From Burkholderia cepacia (GTDB lineage Bacteria; Pseudomonadota; Gammaproteobacteria; Burkholderiales; Burkholderiaceae): DNA of 64,000 nt. A model generated the notes under the pieces. The model saw only the letters and a list, made by a program, of their open reading frames with translations. It was not told where the DNA came from and searched no databases. Position numbers and translations under genes: made by a program. Location: the NCBI RefSeq assembly GCF_001039005.1, contig NZ_LDWR01000058.1:62001-126000 (forward strand), given 5' to 3'. Below are positions 27,967 to 36,440 of the stretch, piece after piece (the first letter of the stretch is position 1; the number at the start of each line of letters is the position of its first letter).

Positions 27967-27984
27967 AGGCCGCTGCCGGCGCGC

Positions 27985-29175
27985 TCAGCCCCCGAGACCG
28001 CGCGCGAGATCGTTGCGCAGGTCGCCCGCGTCCTCGAGGCCGACCGACAAGCGGATCAGCCCTTCGGTGATCCCCGCCGCCGCACGCGCTTCCGGCGTGA
28101 TGCGGCCGTGCGTCGTGGTCGCCGGATGCGTGATCGTCGTGCGCGTGTCACCGAGGTTGCCGGTGATCGAGATCAGCTTCGTGCTGTCGATCACGCGCCA
28201 TGCGTTCGCGCGCTGCTGCTCGGGCGTGTCGCCCTTCAGCTCGAACGACAGGATCGCGCCGCCCGCCTTCTGCTGACGCTTCGCGAGTTCGTGCTGCGGG
28301 TGCGACTCGAGGCCCGGATGAAACACGCGCGCAACCGCCGGATGCGAATCGAGCCAGCGCGCGATCTCCAGCGCGTTCGCCGACTGCTTCTCGACGCGCA
28401 GCGACAGCGTCTCCATCCCCTTCAGCAGCACCCACGCGTTGAATGCCGACAGCGTCGGGCCCGCGCTGCGCACGAACGGGAACACCTTGCCCATGATGAA
28501 TTCCTTCGAGCCGACCAGCGCGCCGCCGAGCACGCGGCCCTGCCCGTCGAGGAATTTCGTCGCCGAGTGCATCACGACGTCCGCGCCGAGCTTCAGCGGC
28601 TGCTGCAGCACCGGGCTGCAGAAACAGTTGTCGACAACGAACAGCGCGTTCGCGGCCTTCGCGATCTTGCCGATTGCCTCGATGTCGGCGAGTTCGGTCA
28701 GCGGGTTCGACGGCGTCTCGAGGAAGAACATCTTCGTTTCCGGCCGCACGGCTTCCTGCCATGCGTTCAGGTCGGTCGGGTCGACGAAGGTCGTCGTGAT
28801 CCCGAACTTGCTGAAGATCTGCGAGAACATCCCGAGCGTCGAGCCGAACAGGCTGCGCGAGCTGACCAGGTGGTCGCCCGCCTGCAGCGCGGACATCACG
28901 ACCGACATGATCGCGGCCATCCCCGACGCGGTCGCAATGCACGCCTCGCCGCCCTCGAGCGCCGCGAGACGCTCCTGGAACATGGTGACGGTCGGGTTCG
29001 TGAAGCGCGAATAGGTGAAGTAGTCTTCCGAATTCGCGAAGCGCTCGGCCGCGTCGGCCGCGCTCGAGAAGCAGAAGCTCGACGTGAGGAACAGCGCTTC
29101 CGAGTGCTCGTTGAAGTCGCTGCGCAGCGTGCCCGCGCGCACGGCAAGCGTGTCGAAGTTGAGGGAGTCGTCCAT
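27985..29175 (-). CDS. metZ: O-succinylhomoserine sulfhydrylase
   Basis: 396-residue PLP enzyme of the Cys/Met metabolism family that makes homocysteine directly from O-succinylhomoserine and sulfide. The PLP lysine lies in HSATKFLDGQGRVLGGALVG near residue 205, and the substrate-side motif YFTYSRFTNPTV is near 55. The start at 29175 is supported by family length; the frame extends 22 codons upstream without a ribosome site. A SAM-II-like riboswitch and a terminator stand between purF and this gene, so methionine status should control it. Confidence 0.93.
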   Translation of the reverse strand: MDDSLNFDTLAVRAGTLRSDFNEHSEALFLTSSFCFSSAADAAERFANSEDYFTYSRFTNPTVTMFQERLAALEGGEACIATASGMAAIMSVVMSALQAGDHLVSSRSLFGSTLGMFSQIFSKFGITTTFVDPTDLNAWQEAVRPETKMFFLETPSNPLTELADIEAIGKIAKAANALFVVDNCFCSPVLQQPLKLGADVVMHSATKFLDGQGRVLGGALVGSKEFIMGKVFPFVRSAGPTLSAFNAWVLLKGMETLSLRVEKQSANALEIARWLDSHPAVARVFHPGLESHPQHELAKRQQKAGGAILSFELKGDTPEQQRANAWRVIDSTKLISITGNLGDTRTTITHPATTTHGRITPEARAAAGITEGLIRLSVGLEDAGDLRNDLARGLGG

Positions 29176-29236
29176 GTTCCGTTTTCCGTATTCGATGGTT
29201 GCGCGTGTCGCGCAAACCTGACCAAAACCAGGCCAA

Positions 29237-29275
29237 AACAAAAAGCCCGCTATGCATCGGCATCAGCGGGCTTCG
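29237..29275 (-). terminator. Intrinsic terminator between purF and metZ, probable riboswitch expression platform
   Basis: Stem AAGCCCGCT / AGCGGGCTT (29243-29251 with 29265-29273, read on plus), T-rich tail TTTTTGTTTT on the minus strand. It lies downstream of the SAM-II-like aptamer and 62 bp before metZ. It may end purF transcripts and act as the attenuator for metZ. Confidence 0.85.
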
Positions 29276-29311
29276 GGGTACGACAGCGATCGACTCGGGC
29301 CGACTTCCGCC

Positions 29312-29380
29312 GACCTTCGCTTTAGCTGTTTTGGGAAGTTGCCCCGCGTCCGCAAGCTGATATCAAATCGACGCAAGGCC
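29312..29380 (-). promoter_or_regulatory. SAM-II (SAM-alpha) riboswitch candidate upstream of metZ
   Basis: On the minus strand GCGTC (29374-29370) pairs with GACGC (29350-29346). The loop between starts GATTTGA and contains GCTTGC. Downstream lies AAAACAGCTAAAGC. Order and wording (GAUUUGA, CUUGC, then GCUAAA) fit the SAM-II consensus known upstream of metA, metX and metZ in alpha- and betaproteobacteria. GCUU of the loop can pair with AAGC to form the pseudoknot. The L3 segment is longer than usual and holds a small GGG/CCC hairpin. Confidence 0.78.
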
Positions 29381-29417
29381 ACATCCTATCACGCTTCGGC
29401 GAAAGCGTACGCCGGTG

Positions 29418-30950
29418 TCACTCGACCGACAGTTGCAGGTTCATCTGCGAGCGCTCGGTCTCGCCGGCCGTGTCGCGATCGGCTTGCGACGCCGGCGTGA
29501 GGCGTGCACGCTCGATCCTGTCGAGATACTCGGGCGTCACGTCGCCGGTGATGTAGTTGCCGTCGAAGCACGACGCCTCGAAGCGTTCGAGCTTTGGGTT
29601 GATGTCGCGCACCGCGCGGCGCAGATCGTCGACGTCCTGGTAGATCAGGTGGTCGGCGCCAATGATCTTCGCGACTTCGTCGTCGGTGCGGCCGTGCGCG
29701 ACGAGCTCGCCGCGCGTCGGCATGTCGATGCCGTACACGTTCGGGAACTTCACCGGCGGCGCCGCCGACGCGAAGATCACCGACTTCGCGCCCGCATCGC
29801 GCGCCATCTGCACGATTTCGTGCGAGGTCGTGCCGCGCACGATCGAATCGTCGACGATCAGCACGTTCTTGTCCTTGAACTCGATGCTCATCGCGTTGAG
29901 CTTCTGGCGCACCGACTTCTTGCGCACCGCCTGCCCCGGCATGATGAACGTGCGGCCGACGTAGCGGTTCTTGAAGAAGCCTTCGCGATACTCGACGCCG
30001 AGCTTCGCGGCGACCTGCATGGCAGCCGGGCGCGACGAATCGGGAATCGGCATCACGACGTCGATCGGCACGTTCGGCAGCTCGCGCTTGATCTTCTCGG
30101 CGAGATAGTCGCCCATGCGCAGGCGCACGTTGTAGACAGGCACGCCGTCGAGGCACGAATCCGGACGCGCGAGGTACACGTATTCGAACATGCACGGGTT
30201 CAGCGTCGGCTTCTCCGCGCACTGCTGGCTGTGGAAGTTGCCGGCCGGGTCGATGAAGATCGCTTCGCCCGGCTGCACGTCGCGCACGAATTCGAAACCG
30301 ATGCCTTCGACCGCCACCGACTCCGACGCGACCATCCACTCGGTGCCGTGCTCGGTCTCGAGCTTTCCGAGGCAGAGCGGGCGGATGCCGAACGGATCGC
30401 GGAACGCGAGCAGGCCGTAGCCGGCGATAAGCGACACGATCGCATACGAGCCCTGCAGGCGGCGATGCACGCCCGAGACTGCCTTGAACACCGAGGCCGG
30501 ATCGAGCTCGAGGCCCGTGGTCGACAGTTGCAGCTCGTGCGCGAACACGTTGAGCAGCACTTCGCTGTCGGAATTGGTGTTGATGTGCCGGCGATCGATC
30601 CGGAACATCTCGTCCTTCAGTTGCTGCCAGTTCGTCAGGTTGCCGTTGTGCGCGAGGATGATCCCGAACGGCGCGTTCACGTAGAACGGCTGTGCCTCGG
30701 CTTCGCTCGACGCCGAACCGGCCGTCGGGTAGCGCACCTGGCCGATGCCGTAGGTGCCGGGCAGGCTGCGCATGTTGCGCGTGCGGAACACGTCGCGCAC
30801 CATGCCGTTCGCCTTGTACATGTGGAAATTGCTGCCGTCCACCGTCGCGATGCCCGCCGCGTCCTGACCGCGATGCTGCAGCAGCAGCAGGCTGTCATAG
30901 ATCAGCTGATTGACCGGGGATTGGGAGATAACACCTACGATGCCGCACAT
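29418..30950 (-). CDS. purF: Amidophosphoribosyltransferase
   Basis: 510 residues; first committed step of purine synthesis (PRPP plus glutamine to phosphoribosylamine). MCGIVGVISQ at the N-terminus puts Cys2 as the glutaminase nucleophile after Met removal. LLQHRGQDAAGI and the PRPP loop VLIVDDSIVRGTT (near residue 360) are intact. It follows cvpA in the folC-SPOR-cvpA-purF series conserved in many proteobacteria. The gap to cvpA is 51 bp. Confidence 0.96.
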   Translation of the reverse strand: MCGIVGVISQSPVNQLIYDSLLLLQHRGQDAAGIATVDGSNFHMYKANGMVRDVFRTRNMRSLPGTYGIGQVRYPTAGSASSEAEAQPFYVNAPFGIILAHNGNLTNWQQLKDEMFRIDRRHINTNSDSEVLLNVFAHELQLSTTGLELDPASVFKAVSGVHRRLQGSYAIVSLIAGYGLLAFRDPFGIRPLCLGKLETEHGTEWMVASESVAVEGIGFEFVRDVQPGEAIFIDPAGNFHSQQCAEKPTLNPCMFEYVYLARPDSCLDGVPVYNVRLRMGDYLAEKIKRELPNVPIDVVMPIPDSSRPAAMQVAAKLGVEYREGFFKNRYVGRTFIMPGQAVRKKSVRQKLNAMSIEFKDKNVLIVDDSIVRGTTSHEIVQMARDAGAKSVIFASAAPPVKFPNVYGIDMPTRGELVAHGRTDDEVAKIIGADHLIYQDVDDLRRAVRDINPKLERFEASCFDGNYITGDVTPEYLDRIERARLTPASQADRDTAGETERSQMNLQLSVE

Positions 30951-31001
30951 GGCATGTCCTTCAGAATGACAAAATCGGTTCCGTCCTGCCCGGCCGCGTC
31001 G

Positions 31002-31496
31002 TCACACGCGTACGTACTGGGCCATGCCGTCGGGCAGGAGCTGCTTCAGCTCGTGCACGCCCTGTTCGGCGAAAGGACGCAATAGCGCATTGCGCCAGAA
31101 ATCCTGTTTGGGCAGTTCGGTCAGCCCGGCCGCCGCGACCAGCAGCACCACCAGCACGCAGCCGCGGACGAGCCCGAACATCATGCCCAGCGAGCGGTCG
31201 ACGCCGCCCAGGCCACTCGCCTGCGCGATCCGCGACAGCAGCGCGTTCGCGACACCGGCGACCAGCACGACGCCGATCACGAGCAACGCGAAGGCGATCA
31301 CCCACTGCGTCAGCGCGCCGCCCGGCCAGTTCGCCGGAATATATGGCACGACCAGCCCGACGTAGCGGCCCGCGATCACGATCGCCGCGATCCAGCCGAT
31401 CAGCCCGAAAATCTCCGAGACGAAGCCGCGCCACGCACCGCGTAGCGCCGACAACACGATCACCGCCAATACAGCGTAGTCGAAAGCCGTCAGCAT
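31002..31496 (-). CDS. cvpA: CvpA family membrane protein
   Basis: 164 residues with four hydrophobic segments. It begins MLTAFDYAVLAVIVLSALRG and has the family motif RGFVSEIFGLIGWI at residues 23-36. CvpA is linked with purF by gene order across proteobacteria and in E. coli with colicin V production and envelope stress; the biochemical role is unsettled. It is 6 bp downstream of the SPOR-domain gene. Confidence 0.92.
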   Translation of the reverse strand: MLTAFDYAVLAVIVLSALRGAWRGFVSEIFGLIGWIAAIVIAGRYVGLVVPYIPANWPGGALTQWVIAFALLVIGVVLVAGVANALLSRIAQASGLGGVDRSLGMMFGLVRGCVLVVLLVAAAGLTELPKQDFWRNALLRPFAEQGVHELKQLLPDGMAQYVRV

Positions 31497-31502
31497 CGTG
31501 CG

Positions 31503-32339
31503 TTATTGCGTCAGACCGGCTTCGCGCACCTTCGCGATCGCGGCGGAAGCCGCCGCGCGATCCGCGAATGGGCCCGCACGCAGCAGTGTAGCCGTGCTGC
31601 CGTCCGCCTGCTTGCGATGCTCGACATATGCGGGCACGCCCGCCGATTTCAACTTGGTGGCCCACGAACGGGCCGTCGCGTCATCCTTGAACGAACCGAG
31701 CTGCACCGCGAAGCGCGCACCGGCCGGCGACGCCGGCGACGATGCGTCGCTGCTGTCCGGGCTTGCGGTGTCGGCATTCGCGACGGTCGCGGGCACCGGC
31801 TTCGGCGCGGCCGGTTTCGCCGCGGGGGCGACCGGCTTCGGCGCGGGCTTCGGCGGCGTCACGCTTGCCGTGGTCGTCGTATCGGGTTTCGCGGCCGGCT
31901 TGTCGGCATCCTTCGGCGCGGGCGCCGGGCCCGCCGCGACGGCGGCATCGGACGCCGGCGGCTCGTCGTGCGCGACGCCCGCCTGCACATCGGATGCGTC
32001 GTCGTCGCGCGGCGCGACCGCCTGGTGCGCGGGCCGGTTCGGGATGTCGATCGCGATGTCGTCCGTCACCGGCTTCGGGTGCGAATCAAGCACCATCGGC
32101 AGCACGATCACGGCAGCCACGACGAGCGCGATCGCGCCGACGAGGCGACGGCGCGCGCGTTGCTTTTCTGGAAGGGTCGGATCGAGGAGCAGCGCGTCCG
32201 ATTCCGGACGCTCGGTGCGGCGTGAGCGTCGCTCGACGCGTTCAGTGCGCTCCGTGCGCACGTTCCGGGAGGTCCCGGTGCGACCGCCGCGCCGCGTGGG
32301 CGCGTCGTCGTCTTTTTTGCCGAACGAGAAAATTCCCAT
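31503..32339 (-). CDS. SPOR-domain cell-division protein (DedD/FtsN-like topology)
   Basis: 278 residues. A basic cytoplasmic N-terminus (Arg-rich, residues 1-65), one membrane helix (about 66-84, LVGAIALVVAAVIVLPMVL) and an Ala/Pro/Lys-rich periplasmic linker lead to a C-terminal SPOR domain from about residue 200 (ARFAVQLGSFKDDATARSWA). SPOR domains bind denuded glycan strands at septa. The position between folC and cvpA is that of dedD in E. coli. Confidence 0.88.
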   Translation of the reverse strand: MGIFSFGKKDDDAPTRRGGRTGTSRNVRTERTERVERRSRRTERPESDALLLDPTLPEKQRARRRLVGAIALVVAAVIVLPMVLDSHPKPVTDDIAIDIPNRPAHQAVAPRDDDASDVQAGVAHDEPPASDAAVAAGPAPAPKDADKPAAKPDTTTTASVTPPKPAPKPVAPAAKPAAPKPVPATVANADTASPDSSDASSPASPAGARFAVQLGSFKDDATARSWATKLKSAGVPAYVEHRKQADGSTATLLRAGPFADRAAASAAIAKVREAGLTQ

Positions 32340-32368
32340 GAATGGCTGAGTCCGAAACTGCCCGTCAG

Positions 32369-33679
32369 TCAGTGTTGCTGCGATTTACGGTAGGCCAGCA
32401 CGCCGGCAACCGTATGGAAACTGCCGAAAACCACGATTCTATCATTCTCGGATGCTCTTTTTAGTGCATCGCGAAACGCTTCGGCGGGCGACGCGTAACG
32501 CGTCACGCTCGAATCGGGCCCCTCCTCCACGCCGGCCTTGCGCAGCGCGGCTTCGAGCTGCTCCGCGGAGGCCGCGCGCGGCAGCGGCAGATCGGTCACG
32601 CACCAGTGGTCGATCTCGCCCTTCAGGTGCCGCAGCACGCCGTCGATGTCCTTGTCGTGCATCGCGCCGAACACCGCGTACGTGTACGGGAAGAAGCCCA
32701 TGTTGCCGAGATTCTGTTCGAGCACGGCCGCCGCGTGCGGGTTGTGCGCGACGTCGAGCACGATCGCCGGCTTGCCGGGCAGCACCTGGAAGCGCCCCGG
32801 CAGCTCGACGTTCGCGAGCCCGAGCCGGATGTCCTGCGCGGACACCGGCAGCAGCGGGCGCAGCGCCTCGAGCGCGGCAAGCGCGGCCGACGCATTGATC
32901 AGCTGATTCGCGCCGCGCAGCGCCGGATACGCGAGCGCCGGATAGCGCTTCTCGCGACCGAGGTAGCTCCACTGCTGGCGCTCCGCACCCGCCTGCGCCT
33001 CGTAGCGGAAATCGCGGCCGACGAGCCACAGGTCGGCACCGATCGCTTCGGCATGGTCGACGAGCGTCTGCGGCACGGCCGGATCGCCGCAGATCGCCGG
33101 CTTGCCCGCGCGGAAGATCCCGGCCTTCTCGAACGCAATCTTCTCGCGCGTGTCGCCGAGATATTCGGTGTGGTCGATGTCGATGCTCGTGACGATCGCG
33201 CAGTCGGTATCGATGATGTTGACTGCGTCGAGCCGGCCGCCGAGGCCGACTTCGAGGATCACCGCGTCGAGCCCGCGCGACGCGAACAGATGCAGGATCG
33301 CGAGCGTCGTGAATTCGAAGTACGTGAGCGACACGGGCTCGGGCAGCGACATGCGTGCGGCTTCGACGGCCTCGAAGTGCGGCAGCAGTTCGTCATCGGT
33401 GACGTTCTGCCCGTTCACGCGTGCGCGCTCGTTGAATTCGAGCAGGTGCGGCGACGTGTGGCAGCCGACCTTGTAGCCCGCGCGCACGAGAATCGTCTCG
33501 AGGAACGCGCAGGTCGAGCCCTTGCCGTTCGTGCCGCCGACGGTGATGACGGGGCACGCGAATTCGAGCTGCAGCGCCGTCTTGACCTGCCCGATGCGGG
33601 TCAGGCCCATGTCGATGCCGACCGGGTGCGCACGTTCGAGATGCGAAAGCCACGCGTCGAGAGTGGGAAAAGTGCTCAT
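32369..33679 (-). CDS. folC: Bifunctional dihydrofolate/tetrahydrofolate synthase
   Basis: 436 residues, Mur-ligase-like. It adds glutamate to dihydropteroate and polyglutamylates folates. The P-loop VGGTNGKGSTCAFLE is near residue 45, FEFTTLAILHLF and DHTEYLG follow, and VLDVAHNPHAA is near 305. It follows accD after a terminator, so it probably has its own promoter within the 100-bp gap. Confidence 0.95.
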   Translation of the reverse strand: MSTFPTLDAWLSHLERAHPVGIDMGLTRIGQVKTALQLEFACPVITVGGTNGKGSTCAFLETILVRAGYKVGCHTSPHLLEFNERARVNGQNVTDDELLPHFEAVEAARMSLPEPVSLTYFEFTTLAILHLFASRGLDAVILEVGLGGRLDAVNIIDTDCAIVTSIDIDHTEYLGDTREKIAFEKAGIFRAGKPAICGDPAVPQTLVDHAEAIGADLWLVGRDFRYEAQAGAERQQWSYLGREKRYPALAYPALRGANQLINASAALAALEALRPLLPVSAQDIRLGLANVELPGRFQVLPGKPAIVLDVAHNPHAAAVLEQNLGNMGFFPYTYAVFGAMHDKDIDGVLRHLKGEIDHWCVTDLPLPRAASAEQLEAALRKAGVEEGPDSSVTRYASPAEAFRDALKRASENDRIVVFGSFHTVAGVLAYRKSQQH

Positions 33680-33713
33680 CGGATCAAATCTGGATCGGTA
33701 CCGCCACTACGCC

Positions 33714-33757
33714 AAAAAACGAAGCGCGCCGCCTGACGCTGAAGCCAGGCGACGCGC
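33714..33757 (-). terminator. Intrinsic terminator downstream of accD
   Basis: Twelve-base arms (33724-33735 with 33746-33757, one mismatch); minus strand ends in TTCGTTTTTT. It separates the trp-accD transcript from folC. Confidence 0.85.
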
Positions 33758-33779
33758 AGAGTTCACCACCTTGCGCCGG

Positions 33780-34652
33780 TCAGGCCAGCGCGTCGGCCGG
33801 CTGTCGCTGCAGCAGCGCGAGCAGCTGCGCGATCTCGTCGCGCATCTTGCGGCGGTCGACGATCATGTCGATCGCACCCGTCGTCAGCAGGAATTCGGCA
33901 CGCTGGAAACCTTCCGGCAGCTTCTCGCGGACCGTCTGTTCGATCACGCGCGGGCCGGCAAAGCCGATCAGCGCCTTCGGTTCGGCGATCACGACGTCGC
34001 CGAGGAACGCAAAGCTCGCCGACACGCCACCCATCGTCGGGTCGGTCAGCACCGAGATGAACGGCAGCTTCGCTTCGGCCAGCTTGGTCAGCATCGCGGT
34101 GGTTTTGGCCATCTGCATCAGCGACAGCAGGCTTTCCTGCATCCGGGCGCCGCCGGACGCCGTGAAGCAGATGAACGGCACGTGCTGTTCCAGTGCGTTC
34201 TGCGCGCCGCGTGCGAACCGCTCGCCGACGACCGAGCCCATCGAGCCGCCCATGAACGAGAACTCGAAGCAGGCCGCGACGACGGGCAGCGTGTGGATCG
34301 CCCCGCCCATCACGACCATCGCGTCGGTCTCGCCCGTCTCGTCCATCGCTTCCTTCAGACGATCGGGGTACTTGCGGCTGTCCTTGAACTTCAGCGTGTC
34401 GACCGGCACGATTTCCTGGCCGATCTCGTAGCGGCCTTCCGGATCGAGCAACCCGTCGAGACGCTCGCGCGCGCCGATGCGCATGTGGTGATCGCACTTC
34501 GGGCACACGTGCAGGTTCGCGTCCACGTCGTTGCGGTACAGCACGGCCTCGCAGGACGGGCACTTGACCCACAGGCCTTCCGGAATGCCCTTGCGGCTTT
34601 TCGGGTCGGTCTGCTTGATCTTCGGCGGCAACAGTTTGTCGAGCCAGCTCAT
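33780..34652 (-). CDS. accD: Acetyl-CoA carboxylase, carboxyltransferase beta subunit
   Basis: 290 residues. The N-terminal zinc ribbon shows CPSC (near 27) and CPKC (near 46). The crotonase-like carboxyltransferase domain has GGSMGSVVGERF and FTASGGARMQESLLSLMQM. It makes malonyl-CoA with AccA. It is downstream of trpA, an arrangement common in beta- and gammaproteobacteria (trpA-accD-folC). Confidence 0.97.
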   Translation of the reverse strand: MSWLDKLLPPKIKQTDPKSRKGIPEGLWVKCPSCEAVLYRNDVDANLHVCPKCDHHMRIGARERLDGLLDPEGRYEIGQEIVPVDTLKFKDSRKYPDRLKEAMDETGETDAMVVMGGAIHTLPVVAACFEFSFMGGSMGSVVGERFARGAQNALEQHVPFICFTASGGARMQESLLSLMQMAKTTAMLTKLAEAKLPFISVLTDPTMGGVSASFAFLGDVVIAEPKALIGFAGPRVIEQTVREKLPEGFQRAEFLLTTGAIDMIVDRRKMRDEIAQLLALLQRQPADALA

Positions 34653-34717
34653 CGTATGGTTTCCTGTTCCGTGGCGGGTCGGGCCGCGCGGCCCGTTCCC
34701 GCCTTCCTATGTTGGTG

Positions 34718-35533
34718 TTATCGCGCCGTCTTGCCCGCGCCGTCCAGCGCGGCACGCAGCTCGGCGATGAACGTCTTCAGCGCGGCGGCGGCGCCTTCCG
34801 GCGCGGCGCTTTCGAGCAGCTGCACCAGACGGCTGCCGATCACGACGGCGTCCGACACTTCGGCCACCGCGCGCGCCGTTTCGGCGTCGCGGATACCGAA
34901 GCCGACGCCCACCGGAACCGGCACGCGCGACTTGATGGCCGGGATTTTACCCGCAATGCTCGAAACATCCAGATTTCCCGCACCGGTCACGCCCTTGAGC
35001 GACACGTAGTACACGTAGCCGCTCGCGATCTTGCCGACGTCGGCGATGCGTTCGTCGGTCGACGTGGGCGCGAGCAGGAAGATCGGATCGATCTGCGCGG
35101 CGCGCATCTTTTCGGCGAACACGCCCGCCTCTTCCGGCGGATAGTCGACGACGAGCACGCCGTCGACACCGGCCGCCTGCGCTTCGGCCGCGAACGCGTC
35201 GACGCCCATCCGCTCGATCGGGTTCGCATAGCCCATCAGCACGACGGGGGTTTTGGGGTCGGTTTCCCGGAAGCGCTTCACGTCGGCGAGCACGCTCTTC
35301 AGCGTGACGCCGCGTGCGAGTGCGCGTTCCGACGAGCGCTGGATCACGGGGCCGTCGGCCATCGGGTCCGAGAACGGCACGCCGAGTTCGATCACGTCGG
35401 CGCCGCCTTCGGCGAGCGCGTGCATGAATTCGACGGTCTTCGCGGGGTCGGGGTCGCCGGCCGTGATGAACGGGATCAGGCCCTTACGGCCTTGTTCGGC
35501 GAGCGCGGCGAAGGTCTGCTGGATACGGGACAT
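34718..35533 (-). CDS. trpA: Tryptophan synthase alpha chain
   Basis: 271 residues, TIM barrel. It cleaves indole-3-glycerol phosphate. FITAGDPDPAKT, ELGVPFSDPMADGPVIQ (catalytic Glu and Asp near 50-62) and the phosphate-binding GVGFGIRD near 215 are intact. It is separated from trpB by a DNA methyltransferase gene, which is unusual outside Burkholderia relatives. Confidence 0.97.
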   Translation of the reverse strand: MSRIQQTFAALAEQGRKGLIPFITAGDPDPAKTVEFMHALAEGGADVIELGVPFSDPMADGPVIQRSSERALARGVTLKSVLADVKRFRETDPKTPVVLMGYANPIERMGVDAFAAEAQAAGVDGVLVVDYPPEEAGVFAEKMRAAQIDPIFLLAPTSTDERIADVGKIASGYVYYVSLKGVTGAGNLDVSSIAGKIPAIKSRVPVPVGVGFGIRDAETARAVAEVSDAVVIGSRLVQLLESAAPEGAAAALKTFIAELRAALDGAGKTAR

Positions 35534-35579
35534 GGCAATTTTCCTGGATGCATTGCGTTCGGCGATGCGGCGGCGCGAT

Positions 35580-36431
35580 TCACGCGCATGCCTGCGCGGC
35601 GAGCGCGTTCACGCGCTCGTGCGCGATCGCACAATAACTTTCGTTGATCTCGTAGCCGACGAAGTCGCGCCCCTGCCGTGCGCAGGCCACCGCAGTCGTG
35701 CCGCTGCCCATGAACGGATCGAGCACGCGGCCGCCCGGCGGGCAGCTTGCGAGCACCATCCGCTCGATGATTTCCAGCGGCTTCTGGGTCGGATGATCGA
35801 CGCGCTCCGCGTGCTGCCGGTGCAGGCGCGAGACCGACCAGACGTCCTTCGGGTTGTAGCCCATCTCCAGCCACTTGCTGCCTTCGAACAGCTTGCGCGA
35901 GCGGGCCTTCTTCGTGTCGGCGTCGTACGGGATGCGGACCGGATCGAGATCGAAGTAATACGCCTTGGAAACCGCGAAAAAGCCGATGTTGTCGTGCACC
36001 GACGTGAAACGGCGCGTCGTGCCGCCCATGCTCGGCACGCGCCGGTCCCAGATGATCTCGTTGACCATCGTGAGCTGCGTCTTCAGGAAACTGAAGATTT
36101 CCGGCGCGTACTGCCATGTGCAGAAGATGTACATCGACCCGCTCGGCTTGAGCTTCGGAATCGCCAGTTCGAGCCACTCGCGCGTCCACGCGAGAAACAC
36201 GTCGCCCGACAGCTTGTCCGAGTCGTTGCCGTAGTCCTTGCCGAGCCCGTACGGCGGATCGGCGACGATCAGGTCGATCGACGCGTCCGGCAGGTGCGCG
36301 GCATGGGTCAGGAAATCGCGGTTATGCAGTTCGATACCGGACGGCAGCGCGCGCGGCACGGCGGCGGCAGGCTGAACCGCCTCCGCCTCGCTCGCAGCAC
36401 CGCCGCCCGGCTCTTCGATCAGGTCACGCAT
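35580..36431 (-). CDS. Orphan beta-class DNA adenine/cytosine-N4 methyltransferase inside the trp operon
   Basis: 283 residues, N6/N4 methyltransferase (pfam01555 type). Motif IV DPPYGLGKDYG is near residue 58 and the SAM-binding FMGSGTTAVA near 250, the order of beta-class enzymes such as CcrM. No restriction gene is adjacent. It starts 9 bp after the trpB stop and ends 46 bp before trpA, so it is co-transcribed with tryptophan genes. From memory, a B. cenocepacia orthologue beside trpB (BCAM0992) was reported to modify GTWWAC; that specificity is not visible here. Confidence 0.9.
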   Translation of the reverse strand: MRDLIEEPGGGAASEAEAVQPAAAVPRALPSGIELHNRDFLTHAAHLPDASIDLIVADPPYGLGKDYGNDSDKLSGDVFLAWTREWLELAIPKLKPSGSMYIFCTWQYAPEIFSFLKTQLTMVNEIIWDRRVPSMGGTTRRFTSVHDNIGFFAVSKAYYFDLDPVRIPYDADTKKARSRKLFEGSKWLEMGYNPKDVWSVSRLHRQHAERVDHPTQKPLEIIERMVLASCPPGGRVLDPFMGSGTTAVACARQGRDFVGYEINESYCAIAHERVNALAAQACA

Positions 36432-36440
36432 CGGTCGGGG

